From assembly GCA_019694455.1 (NCBI GenBank), contig JAIBBY010000031.1:1-56044 (forward strand): DNA of 56,044 nucleotides, given 5' to 3'. Each line of letters begins with the position of its first letter. Position 1 is the stretch's first letter. Below, piece by piece: positions 1-8,876 of the stretch. The translations under genes were made by a program, and so were the position numbers. The stretch is from Pirellulales bacterium. GTDB taxonomy: Bacteria > Planctomycetota > Planctomycetia > Pirellulales > JAEUIK01. The notes beneath the pieces are model-generated. The model was not told the origin of the DNA. It ran no database searches and was given only the letters and a program-made list of their open reading frames with translations.

Positions 1-18
1 ACCACAAGAGCATGTGCT

Positions 19-1215
19 TCATCGCATCAACTTGGCCTCGCAAAGATTGAGATGATCGGCCACGTCCTGATTCTCGCCAAAGTCGACCACAATGGCCAAC
101 CGCTGCACGCCGGTGATGTCCAGGTCGATCGGCGTCGGCGGCTGCCCGCCGCGCGCTTCGAACTGCAGCAACCGGCGGCCATCGCCTTCAATCGCCACGA
201 CGACATCCCCCCGCCGATCCATGCGATCGTCGATGCCCGCTAGCGCGGTGAATCGCTGGTATCCATCCGGCAGGCGATAAACCAACCGCGTGCGGCTGTG
301 CAGCGCAACGCCACGCGCATGCGATTTGCCGGCTAACAGTAGTTCGCCGCCATCCAGCGCGCGGTCGCGCTGCGGCGTAAACAGATCATGAGGCGCATCG
401 ATTGGCGTCGTCGCGCCAAAAAATGATTGACGCTCCGATTGCTTCGCATCCCAATCCAAGTCGCTGAGGTAAAGCACCTTGCCGTGCGAGAAGTCGATAC
501 GCTCGACTCGTCCAAGCGGAATCGACATGGCGTCGCCTGTGGTCAGGACCACTTGCAGCGCGTCGCCCGCCAATTGCAACTCGCGCGCGGCGAACTCCGC
601 GCCGCCACTAGCAAAGATGCGGCAGCTCGCTGCGGGGATGTCCCGCGCGCGCGGTTGATATACAAAGCCAAACACCTTGCTCCATTTCACGGGGATTGTT
701 TCGCCATCCACCTCGAATTCGACATGCTCCCCGGTTACGCGGTGCAGCACGCCTTCAAGAAAATCGAGCGCGTCCTTTTTACGCACCACCAGCACATCGG
801 CGACGGCCTCTCCCTCATTGATTTTGCGCCATTGTTGCAACTCGGCCTCAGTGGCATCGGCGTCATACACCGACTGGACGCTACGGACCGCGGCCTTGAG
901 CGGCGGCGCATCCTTTAACTCCACTTGCGCCGCATCGCCGTCCACCAAATAGCCAGCGGCCCGCAAGCGGCTGCCGCCTGCTAGCTCGACCACGAACTTC
1001 GCATCATGATTCTTGGCCGCCTGCACGCCGCTTGCCGGCGCTAATTGCAGCAAGTCAGCAGCGGGCAGCGTCACCGTCGCGTCGACGGTCCGCACGACCA
1101 GTTCCGTCGCGCCGATCCGCTCCACAGCGCCGCGCACCGCGCGGCCATCCACGGTCTGCAACTCCACTTCCCAGTTCGTCGCGGCGACGATCGAAATCAA
1201 CAGCAGTGACAACAT
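19..1215 (-). CDS. Secreted NPCBM-domain protein
   Basis: 398 residues. A short hydrophobic N-terminus (MLSLLLISIVAA) looks like a signal peptide. The first 250 residues are beta-rich and unassigned. The C-terminal part (from about residue 255, YLSDLDWDAKQSE, to the end) resembles the NPCBM carbohydrate-binding module: it has the typical 'GKSHARGVALHSRTRLVYRL' strand, an 'AGIDD' turn and a final strand ending in LCEAKLMR. NPCBM modules are usually found on extracytoplasmic glycan-binding proteins; no catalytic domain is visible here. ATG start three bases after the upstream gene's stop, so it is very likely the last gene of the long minus-strand cluster. The fold call is firm; the ligand is unknown. 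Confidence 0.85.
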   Translation of the reverse strand: MLSLLLISIVAATNWEVELQTVDGRAVRGAVERIGATELVVRTVDATVTLPAADLLQLAPASGVQAAKNHDAKFVVELAGGSRLRAAGYLVDGDAAQVELKDAPPLKAAVRSVQSVYDADATEAELQQWRKINEGEAVADVLVVRKKDALDFLEGVLHRVTGEHVEFEVDGETIPVKWSKVFGFVYQPRARDIPAASCRIFASGGAEFAARELQLAGDALQVVLTTGDAMSIPLGRVERIDFSHGKVLYLSDLDWDAKQSERQSFFGATTPIDAPHDLFTPQRDRALDGGELLLAGKSHARGVALHSRTRLVYRLPDGYQRFTALAGIDDRMDRRGDVVVAIEGDGRRLLQFEARGGQPPTPIDLDITGVQRLAIVVDFGENQDVADHLNLCEAKLMR

Positions 1216-1218
1216 GCG

Positions 1219-2277
1219 TTATTCTCCGGCGCCGGCAGGGCGTTGACTGGCCAAGCGGCGGAAATACTCCTCCACTACGTCGCGATAATGCGAGGGAAAA
1301 TCCTTGCCGATTTGCTGCAACGCCGCCTCACGTTCTTTGGGGGGCAACGCTCCCCAGCCTGACGTGTCGCCCAGATCGCGGCGCTTCGTCTCGCCGGGGC
1401 CAGCGCCCCCGGCAATGCGGCTGTCGGGCATCGGCATAGCAGGTGTGTTCGATCCTCCTCCGCTGTGTTGTTGCTGCTGCTGTTGTTGCTGTTGCTGCTC
1501 CATCTCCTCGATCATCTTGTCGAGCGAAGCGATCACCCCGTCTTCGACCTCGCGCGTCTTTGGTCCCGCGCGTCCCAGGTCGAGCCGGCGGCGAATATCG
1601 TCCATCCGACGCGAAATATGATCGAGCGATTCCTCCTCCAGGGCTTCGAGGTCACTTTGCATCAACGTGGCCACCGCCAGATAGCGCTCGGGGCTGTCCG
1701 CCACGTCGTGCTGCAATCGCTTGAGGACACTCAGACCCTGCTCCTGATCCAAGAGCCGGTGATAACTCACCGCCTGATAAAACAACAACGTCGCCGGATC
1801 AATTACATCGTCCGGCGTCAATCCTTCTAATTGCTGACGAGCTTCTTCGTAAAGCTGATGCTTCGCCAGCCACCGACCATACAACAGCCGCAGGTTAGCG
1901 CGCTCGAAATCTTTTTCCGCGGATTCCGTCAGCCAGGCCGCGTCTGGTAGGGCCAGAACAGCGTCGCTGTCGCAGGTAGCGACAATCCGCGCCGCGCGCT
2001 CGTCGACCACGGCAAAGCTGCGCGCCACCCGTTCCAGCAGTTCGGCGCCCCGCGGGTCGTCGCCATTGGCCCACAATTCCGCTGCGTCCGCGCGCGCGGT
2101 TTCCGAAGCGTCGTGCGCATCAAGCCAGGCATCGAAACGCTGCCGCGCCTCCGCGGTAGTCAACGACTTGAGCTGCGGCTCGCGATCAAATGGATCGCGC
2201 ACGCCCTCGGCCAGCGAACACCTGGCGCCGCATATCAGCGCCGCCAGCAAGATCATCAGTCGCGCTTGCTTTGTCAT
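1219..2277 (-). CDS. Secreted TPR-like protein with poly-Gln tract
   Basis: 352 residues. Signal peptide MTKQARLMILLAALICGARC; the Cys in SLAL/GARC context could be a lipobox but is not convincing. Residues 60-220 are helical and look like degenerate TPR repeats (LYGRWLAKHQLYEEARQQLE, TLLFYQAVSYHRLLDQEQG). A run of ten glutamines follows at about residues 261-270, encoded by mixed CAG/CAA codons, then a Gly/Ser/Pro-rich linker and a short helical C-terminus. I do not recognise a named family. The ATG overlaps the stop of the upstream gene by four bases, indicating translational coupling. Function unknown; presumably a periplasmic helical partner of the other cluster products. Confidence 0.8.
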   Translation of the reverse strand: MTKQARLMILLAALICGARCSLAEGVRDPFDREPQLKSLTTAEARQRFDAWLDAHDASETARADAAELWANGDDPRGAELLERVARSFAVVDERAARIVATCDSDAVLALPDAAWLTESAEKDFERANLRLLYGRWLAKHQLYEEARQQLEGLTPDDVIDPATLLFYQAVSYHRLLDQEQGLSVLKRLQHDVADSPERYLAVATLMQSDLEALEEESLDHISRRMDDIRRRLDLGRAGPKTREVEDGVIASLDKMIEEMEQQQQQQQQQQHSGGGSNTPAMPMPDSRIAGGAGPGETKRRDLGDTSGWGALPPKEREAALQQIGKDFPSHYRDVVEEYFRRLASQRPAGAGE

Positions 2278-4043
2278 CGATTCCTTTCTTGGGCCAAGTC
2301 GCGCGTGGTGCGAAAGATCCGCTCTTGGCGTTCGGCCAGTTCGGCGAGCGCCCTGAGGATCTCGGCGTCCGCGGTCTGCTCTCCTTCCACTAGTTTCGCA
2401 TAACTTTGGGTGCGGCGATTGACCCGCATTTGCAGCGCCCGAATCACTTTAATCTCCGCCAATCGGTCGACTAGCGGGGGCTCTTGCATTTCGCCGGGCG
2501 GGGGTGGTTGACCCTCCTGCTGTTGCTGCTCCAGATCCTTCTTCGCCTTTTCGAGCGCCGCCAGAATTTCTTCCAGTCCGGCGATGATGTCCTCCTCGAT
2601 GCCGCGCGTCAGGTCGTCGATTCGCGTCTGCCCCAATCGCTCGGCCACCTGCTGCATATCGTCGCGAATTTCGCGTACGGCCTCGGGCATGGCGATCGCG
2701 GTGCCGTCGTCGCGCAACAGTTGCAGCGCCCGATCGGCGTCGAGCGCGATCATCGACTCCTGTCGACCGAGTCGGCCCGACTCGATCTCCACGCTACGCC
2801 CACGTTCTGGCTCGGGGACACTGGCCAGGCGGATTGTCGCGTCGTACACCTTGTTTTGCTCATCGAGCATCTTGCGAAATCGCGCTTCGAGCATGGTCAG
2901 CATCCGCGCCAGTTCTTCCTCGCGCAACTGACGTAGAATCTTCTCCAGGTCGGCCTTGGCCTGTTCCAGTTCCTCCAGCGCTTTGCTCTGCTGCTGCAGC
3001 GCATCATCGCGTTGGGCCTGCTTTAGGTTTTCTTGGGCCTGCTGCATGCGTTTGCGCGCGGCGTCCAATCGCTGTTGGGCTGAGTCGCGGGGTTGCTGCG
3101 ATTGGCTCTGGCTGGCGTCGCCTGCCGATGGCGGCATCGGCGACTCCCCACCCGGCATCGGCGCTTGCCCACCCGGCTTTGGCTCTCCCCCGGCATCGGC
3201 CGGCTTTTCTTTCGATTCGCTTTCGCCCGGCGAGTCGCTGGGCTTCTGTTCGTCGGCGGACGGCTTCTTTTCCTTCGAGTCTTCGCCGCTCGGCCTGCTC
3301 GACTGGCCTTCTTTCGCAGGCGCGTCGTCGGACTCAGCGGCCTGTGGCGTGTCTTCCGATTCGTCCTTGGTTTCTTCCTCGGCCTCGCGCGAGGCGTCGT
3401 TGTCCTTCTTCATCTGGTCGGCCAGCTTGCCGGTGCGATCTTCCAGCTTGGCTTGTCGTTCGGCGACCTGCTCCGTGGCTTCACCCGCCCTGCGCGTCTG
3501 CGCCTGAACTCCCTCCTGCTGCTGAATGAGTTGATTGAGTTCTTTGAGGTATGCCCGCACGCGGGCTTGTTCCGACTCCAATCGCTTGGCGCGATCCTCG
3601 CTCAACAATAGCTCCAACAGGCCCTTGAGGTCGCCCGTCAGGTCTTTCTGCTGGTTGACCGCCACGGCCAGACGGTCTTGTTGCAATAGTTCGACCAACT
3701 TGTCGAACTGCCCGGCGATTAATCGCTTCTTGCTGCGAGTAACCGCCTGCCGAAGCAACGCCGCGCGCTGCGGATCTTCGCTGGCCGTCAGTTCGGCCAT
3801 TCGAAGCAACACTTCTTCAAATCGTTGATACTGTTTGGCCAGTTGCTCTTCGGCAGAACCCAATGGCGACTCTTCCTTCGCCGTCTCTCCTGGGGCCGTC
3901 TCGACATCGGGGGCTGGCGCATCCTCCGGCGCCCCCCAAGCCATCCCCGCGCAAACAACAGGCGCCAGCAGCCATGCTGCCACGCGCAGCAGGCGCCGCG
4001 TGCCAAACGCAAATCGAGATTCGCTAAGCGACTTCGCGCTCAT
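2274..4043 (-). CDS. Secreted or anchored coiled-coil protein
   Basis: 589 residues from the ATG at 4043; a GTG at 4061 overlapping the upstream stop is an equally possible start. An N-terminal hydrophobic segment (RVAAWLLAPVVCAGMAWG) is a signal peptide or anchor. The body is almost entirely charged heptad-rich helix, broken by a low-complexity Glu/Lys/Pro/Ser linker around residues 215-320 (KDESEDTPQ, KEKPADAGGEPKPGG). A second Gln cluster (EQQQQEGQPPPPG) lies near residue 520. No enzymatic motif is visible. Its place between a membrane coiled-coil protein and a TPR-like protein suggests a structural or scaffolding role in the envelope. Not a recognised family. Confidence 0.8.
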   Translation of the reverse strand: MSAKSLSESRFAFGTRRLLRVAAWLLAPVVCAGMAWGAPEDAPAPDVETAPGETAKEESPLGSAEEQLAKQYQRFEEVLLRMAELTASEDPQRAALLRQAVTRSKKRLIAGQFDKLVELLQQDRLAVAVNQQKDLTGDLKGLLELLLSEDRAKRLESEQARVRAYLKELNQLIQQQEGVQAQTRRAGEATEQVAERQAKLEDRTGKLADQMKKDNDASREAEEETKDESEDTPQAAESDDAPAKEGQSSRPSGEDSKEKKPSADEQKPSDSPGESESKEKPADAGGEPKPGGQAPMPGGESPMPPSAGDASQSQSQQPRDSAQQRLDAARKRMQQAQENLKQAQRDDALQQQSKALEELEQAKADLEKILRQLREEELARMLTMLEARFRKMLDEQNKVYDATIRLASVPEPERGRSVEIESGRLGRQESMIALDADRALQLLRDDGTAIAMPEAVREIRDDMQQVAERLGQTRIDDLTRGIEEDIIAGLEEILAALEKAKKDLEQQQQEGQPPPPGEMQEPPLVDRLAEIKVIRALQMRVNRRTQSYAKLVEGEQTADAEILRALAELAERQERIFRTTRDLAQERNR

Positions 4044-4057
4044 GGAACCCTGGGGGA

Positions 4058-6298
4058 TCACTCTTCCAGTAACTCTCGGACCGAACGTTTGCGCTGCGAC
4101 TTGGTGTCGTCGTTGAGCTTTTCCTGGGAGTCGATGATCGAGCGCAGCATGTCGACCACCTCGTTGAACGTCTCCATCTCCATCATCTTTCCGAGCACGC
4201 CCTGCATCTGTACCAGAATAACATCGAGTTGCTGCTGGGCGCCTGCCCGGGCCACCTCGGCGGCCTGCGAATCCGCGGTAATCGCCTGCCGCAGCACGGT
4301 AAATCGTCGATCCAGTTCCGGAAAGGCAGCCGCGGCAAGTTGTCGCAGCGGCTCGGCGATGCCTTGCTTCAAACGCAGTTTCAGCTCCTCGGTGTCGACG
4401 CGATTGTTCACCAACTCATCGTGAATCTCGTCGAACGAAACCGCCACCCCCAATGTCTCGTCGGCGTTCTTCCGCGCATTCTGCGCGGCGCGTTCCACAG
4501 CCAGCAAACGCTCATCAACCCGATCGTCTGACGCCGGATCGCCAGTCTGCGCCGGCTTCTCGACGCGGACCTGACTGATCGCGTCGCGAGTCTCGCTCAC
4601 CTCGCCAATCAGTTGTTCGAAGCGCCGGCGCAGATTCAGCTCGCGCGACTCCAACATCGCCCGCAATTGCTCCGCGGTGACAACCTCCAAGGCAAACGCC
4701 TCGCTCGCCGACACGCCAACCCCTTGATCCAGCGCACAATTGTCCTGAGCCTTGGCGACCAATGTCAGGCGCTGACCGGGCCGCAAATTCAGCTCACGCG
4801 CTTCCAGCGCTTCGTCGATGGGTTGTTCCAACTGGCCGCGCGCGTCGACCGTCGCGTCGCGCTCGACAATCTTTGCCGTCGCATCCTTGGCAGCGGCCTC
4901 GCCCTTTTCATCTTCGCCATCGGCCGCGCTGGCAATGCTCTGCTCGAACCAGATTCGCGCTAGCGCGTGGTCGTCTGTCACTGTGCCTGTCAGCGGTATG
5001 CGGGCCGCGGGCGTGATCGCGGCGCCAATTCCGCGCAAACGCAATGACAACTTCGGCGGTTCGTCGGGAATTGCCTCGACCGTCAATCGCCACGGCTCCC
5101 GGCTTTGAATGCCATCGGCGTCGTGCAGCGTAAACAAATAGGTCCGATTTCCGTCGACCGGCTGCGGCGCCGTCTCAAATCGCCGTCGATCGTCGGCGCT
5201 CGGCACAATCTCCGTCGGCTGCGCATCGGGAGCGTCGGCCAGGGTCATCGCCACGCGCGTCAACAGCTTGTTCGCCTGACCGCGCACCACAAACTCGGTT
5301 CCCCGCGGTAATTGCACCACCCCGGTCACCGGCACATCGTGCGGACTGCGTCCCAGATATTCGGGAAATCGCACGGCCAGCGCCGTTTGATGCACATCGA
5401 CGGCCGGCGCCTCAACCACCACGATCTGCAAGTCGTCAACCCGATCGTCCCCCCCCACCAGGTCGAACTCGATCGGAGCGAGCACATTGAAGGTATAGGA
5501 GAATTTTTGGAACGGCTCCTTGCCGGGATCGGCGTTCCCCTCGCGATCCATCGAGGAGCGCTCGCGCACCCCCGCGGTCCGGTATTGAATCTGCACCGAG
5601 TCGGGCACCAACATACCGGTATCGGCCTGCGCCACCACCTGAAAATCGGCGCCGCGAGCCACCTTCACCGGACCGTTCTGGAAGCCCGGCGCCACCAATC
5701 GCGTCTTGCGCGGATAGAGCTCGTCGGAGAGGCCCAGCGCTCGCCGCCCCCAAACGCGCATCACCTCGGACGCCGACAGTCCCAGACCCACTAGCGACAC
5801 CAATAACAGCGCGCAAACTAGCGCGCTGCGCGCCAGCGGCGCCGGATTGAACACCTTGTCCAGATCAAGCCGGCCGACCGCCTCTGTCACGGCCGCTTCC
5901 GTCGCCGACAGCATGGCCGCGTGCTGCTCGTCTCCCTCGGGCAAGTCGACCGGTACCGGATCAACCACCGTCAGCAGTCGATCACCGAGTTCGGGGAATC
6001 GCCGCTCCAGTACAATCGCCATGTTACGGCGCGATAGCCTCGTCAGCGCGTCGCGTAGCAGAAATCGATAAAGCAAATAGGTCAGGACGCCGACCGCGAC
6101 ACCGATCAATGCGATTCGCACGCCGCGCGACGGTTCGAAGAGCCAATCGATCGCCAGACTGATCCAGGCGGCCACCGCGACCGCGGCCAACCATTGGGCC
6201 ACTCCTCGCGCAATGACATAGCGCCGCACTCGCGCAGCCAGCGCGCTAAGCACCCGCTCGATCGGCGCAGTCTCGGTTGTGGCGAGTTGTTCAGCCAT
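4058..6298 (-). CDS. Large membrane coiled-coil protein (DUF4175-like)
   Basis: 746 residues. Two hydrophobic helices at about 33-53 and 60-80 and a third at about 156-176, then a long extracytoplasmic part: beta-rich Ig-like stretches (residues about 190-470) and a C-terminal helical region from about 540 with strong coiled-coil character. The overall plan, with N-terminal transmembrane helices and the sequence MAIVLERRFPELGDRLLT, resembles large membrane proteins found beside MoxR/vWA genes in planctomycetes and the DUF4175 family; that assignment is by architecture only. A TTG lies directly upstream of the chosen ATG. There is a 148-base gap to the upstream vWA gene, so an internal promoter is possible. 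Confidence 0.8.
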   Translation of the reverse strand: MAEQLATTETAPIERVLSALAARVRRYVIARGVAQWLAAVAVAAWISLAIDWLFEPSRGVRIALIGVAVGVLTYLLYRFLLRDALTRLSRRNMAIVLERRFPELGDRLLTVVDPVPVDLPEGDEQHAAMLSATEAAVTEAVGRLDLDKVFNPAPLARSALVCALLLVSLVGLGLSASEVMRVWGRRALGLSDELYPRKTRLVAPGFQNGPVKVARGADFQVVAQADTGMLVPDSVQIQYRTAGVRERSSMDREGNADPGKEPFQKFSYTFNVLAPIEFDLVGGDDRVDDLQIVVVEAPAVDVHQTALAVRFPEYLGRSPHDVPVTGVVQLPRGTEFVVRGQANKLLTRVAMTLADAPDAQPTEIVPSADDRRRFETAPQPVDGNRTYLFTLHDADGIQSREPWRLTVEAIPDEPPKLSLRLRGIGAAITPAARIPLTGTVTDDHALARIWFEQSIASAADGEDEKGEAAAKDATAKIVERDATVDARGQLEQPIDEALEARELNLRPGQRLTLVAKAQDNCALDQGVGVSASEAFALEVVTAEQLRAMLESRELNLRRRFEQLIGEVSETRDAISQVRVEKPAQTGDPASDDRVDERLLAVERAAQNARKNADETLGVAVSFDEIHDELVNNRVDTEELKLRLKQGIAEPLRQLAAAAFPELDRRFTVLRQAITADSQAAEVARAGAQQQLDVILVQMQGVLGKMMEMETFNEVVDMLRSIIDSQEKLNDDTKSQRKRSVRELLEE

Positions 6299-6446
6299 CA
6301 ATAACTGGTGAGTTTGGACGTTCGTATCTGCCCGTTCTCGCGTCGCCGATCTCGTTGTTGTTTTGAAGTTGCTTCATTCTATCGGTCGGCAAAATGCCTA
6401 GCCGCCCCCTCGCTCAGCATGCCAAGCCTCTGGCTGCGCTTGCGGA

Positions 6447-8876
6447 TTACGCCAACTTCGCAAATCGCCTCACCAGCCATTCCAGACACAGGCAGCCAGC
6501 AATCGCCGTCATGACCTGCCAATTATCCCAAAGCGAGCGAGGCTTTTCGCTTTGCGGTCGAATCAGGCTGCGATCGGGCAACTCGGCCCAGACCGCCGGC
6601 GACTGTCGCATACCGAGTGCGTCCTCGACACCAATGTAATAGCGTCCTCCCCCCGTCTTGGTAATTTCCGTCAAGAGCGCGTCGTTGCGGCTGGGATTCT
6701 CTCGCTCCAGGTCGGGCACGCGCGATTGAATCCGCCGCGTCAAACTCTGCTCGCCGCCGCCCGGCAACGGCAACTCCAATTCGTAGGCGCCTTCCTGTGA
6801 GACGACAAATTGACCGCTAAAGTTCCCCACCCGCACCCCATCAGCCGAAAGCACCACGTTCTCCGTCGTTCCGTCCGGTCGAGCGACAGCCAGCGACACT
6901 GACGCCGCTTCGAGTGGTTCTAGTTGCGGAGTGGTCAACTGAGCGCGAACTTCAACCGTTTGCCCCAGGAAATAACGCTCTCGATCCGCGAGCAGCACAC
7001 CCCGGCTCGAGCCACGCATCAAGCGTCCCTGCGAAACATGCCGAACCAGCTTGGTATAAAACTGCTCGAAATGCGCCGGATCGAGCGAGCGCAAACGCCA
7101 CATTTCGCCGCTGCCCAGGTAGAAAACCCGTCCGGCGCCATAAAACTGCCCGCAAAAGTAGGGTCGCCCCCCATCGGGCTCGGTGTTTGGTTCAGCGAAT
7201 CTTGCATAAATCGTGGCGCCCGGCTTGGGCCCGCGCACTTCCAGACATTGATAGACGCCGCCAAACCCCGTCCAGGCCTCGCGGCTGGCGCCGGCCGAAT
7301 CGCCAAGCCACAGAAAGTCGGCCTCCAGTCCTTCCCGCGTGAACTCCAAAGGCCAGGCGTCGTTGGCCGTCGGCGTCGAGGTTTCCGACAATGCGAATCG
7401 ACGCCGAAACTCGACCGGATACAAATCTCGAATCTTCGTCAGTTCCGGCTTCTCTACCCACGTATCGGAATGCACCGGACCGGCAACCAGCACCAGTCCG
7501 CCCGCTTGATCGGCGACCCAATGCTCCAGCGCGTCGATTGTCGCCGCTGGCAGCGATTGCCAATCGGGATCGAACGCCACAATGCAATCGTATTCGTCTA
7601 GCTCTTCGCGGGTTGCCGGAAACGTGTCGAGAATTCGCCGGGCTTCCTGCGAAATGCCCTCCTGCGCCGTGCCGAGCAGCACGTCGACCTCCACATGATC
7701 GTCGCGAAACAATAGCGTATGCAAAAATCGGTACTCGCGCGTCGGTCCGCTTGCGAACAACAGCACGCGGGTCTTCTCGTCGACCACCTCGACCTCGGCC
7801 TGCTGCTGATTGTCGTTGGGATTACTGTCGTCCGCCGGCGCGACCACACGCGCGGTAAGCGTGCGTCTGCCGGGCTCGGTCGGCGTCAGGTCGAACCGCA
7901 CCGGCACGGTTTCGCCATCAGCGCCCAATCGCAACTCGCTGGCGGCTTCAATGACTCCCGCTTCCGCCGCGCGATCGCCCGTTGCGCTAGCGGAGGTCAA
8001 AAGCTCCAAACGCACTGACCGGCCCGCCATTCCCTGGGCCTGCACAAACACGGTCACCGTGTAGCTGTCGCCTGGATAAGCTCGGGCCGGCGCGGTCAGA
8101 TCGGCGATCCGCAGGTTGATTGGCTGCCGATCAGACCCTAGCCCCACGGCATGAATCCGCGCGCCAAGCTGTTGGGCGATCTCCAGCGCCTGCTTGGGGC
8201 CGGGGCCCGAGTTTTGTCCGCCGTCGGTAAACAGCACCACGCCCGAGATGGGCCCGCCGCGCTGGGCGATCAGCGCCTCACGCAGCCCCTGACCAAGTCG
8301 CGTCTCGGTGCCGCGCGGCGCCAGCGCCGTCGCCCAATCGATTGGCTTTGCTATTTCCGCATCTGGCGATGGCTTCTTGGCCGATGTGCTTGTCGCGCTC
8401 AGCTTCGGCAGCAAAACGATGTCGCTCGCCGAAGCGTCGAATCGCGCCACGGTGACATCGTGAGTCTTTCGCAATTCGCCGAGCAGCTTTTCGCCCTTGA
8501 GCGCCTGCATCACCCGTTGCGCGCGGTTGGGAGCGCCGGCTGATGACGGAAAACTCTCATCGGCCAAACCCATGCTCAAGCTGGTGTCGACGAGCAGCAC
8601 AGCCTGCGAATTCGTCGTCACGTCGTGCTCGGTGCGCCATTGTGGCTGCAAGTAAATCCACAACACCCCAACGATCGCGGCCAACCGCAAACCGACCAAG
8701 AGCGTTCGCACGGCCGGTCCCAATTCGGCCGCGTCGCGCCGGTACAGCCACACCACATAGGCGGCGGTCGCGACCAGCGCGAGGATCGGCGCAATCCAAT
8801 CGCTATTGGCGTGTACCCGTCCCCACTCAAAGTACGTGCGGCTTGTCGTGGCCGCGAGCAACATGCCGTGGCTCAT
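6447..8876 (-). CDS. Membrane vWA protein with glutamine-amidotransferase-like domain
   Basis: 809 residues. Two N-terminal transmembrane helices (about 27-45 and 58-77) are followed by a von Willebrand A domain with the metal-site motif DTSLS (97-101) and a GVVLFTDGGQNSG segment. A beta-rich CARDB/Ig-like region comes next, then a class-I glutamine-amidotransferase-like fold without the nucleophilic Cys motif (IVAFDPDWQSLPAATIDALE, GGLVLVAGPVHSD). A C-terminal transmembrane helix (MTAIAGCLCLEWLVRRF) closes it. vWA domains bind protein partners through a metal ion; such proteins work with MoxR ATPases. The ATG overlaps the stop of the upstream BatA-like gene by four bases. Confidence 0.88.
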   Translation of the reverse strand: MSHGMLLAATTSRTYFEWGRVHANSDWIAPILALVATAAYVVWLYRRDAAELGPAVRTLLVGLRLAAIVGVLWIYLQPQWRTEHDVTTNSQAVLLVDTSLSMGLADESFPSSAGAPNRAQRVMQALKGEKLLGELRKTHDVTVARFDASASDIVLLPKLSATSTSAKKPSPDAEIAKPIDWATALAPRGTETRLGQGLREALIAQRGGPISGVVLFTDGGQNSGPGPKQALEIAQQLGARIHAVGLGSDRQPINLRIADLTAPARAYPGDSYTVTVFVQAQGMAGRSVRLELLTSASATGDRAAEAGVIEAASELRLGADGETVPVRFDLTPTEPGRRTLTARVVAPADDSNPNDNQQQAEVEVVDEKTRVLLFASGPTREYRFLHTLLFRDDHVEVDVLLGTAQEGISQEARRILDTFPATREELDEYDCIVAFDPDWQSLPAATIDALEHWVADQAGGLVLVAGPVHSDTWVEKPELTKIRDLYPVEFRRRFALSETSTPTANDAWPLEFTREGLEADFLWLGDSAGASREAWTGFGGVYQCLEVRGPKPGATIYARFAEPNTEPDGGRPYFCGQFYGAGRVFYLGSGEMWRLRSLDPAHFEQFYTKLVRHVSQGRLMRGSSRGVLLADRERYFLGQTVEVRAQLTTPQLEPLEAASVSLAVARPDGTTENVVLSADGVRVGNFSGQFVVSQEGAYELELPLPGGGEQSLTRRIQSRVPDLERENPSRNDALLTEITKTGGGRYYIGVEDALGMRQSPAVWAELPDRSLIRPQSEKPRSLWDNWQVMTAIAGCLCLEWLVRRFAKLA

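Noticed and set aside
1304..1830. Plus-strand ORFs with poly-Cys/poly-Leu runs
   Set aside because: Antisense translation of the poly-Gln codons of the minus-strand gene.
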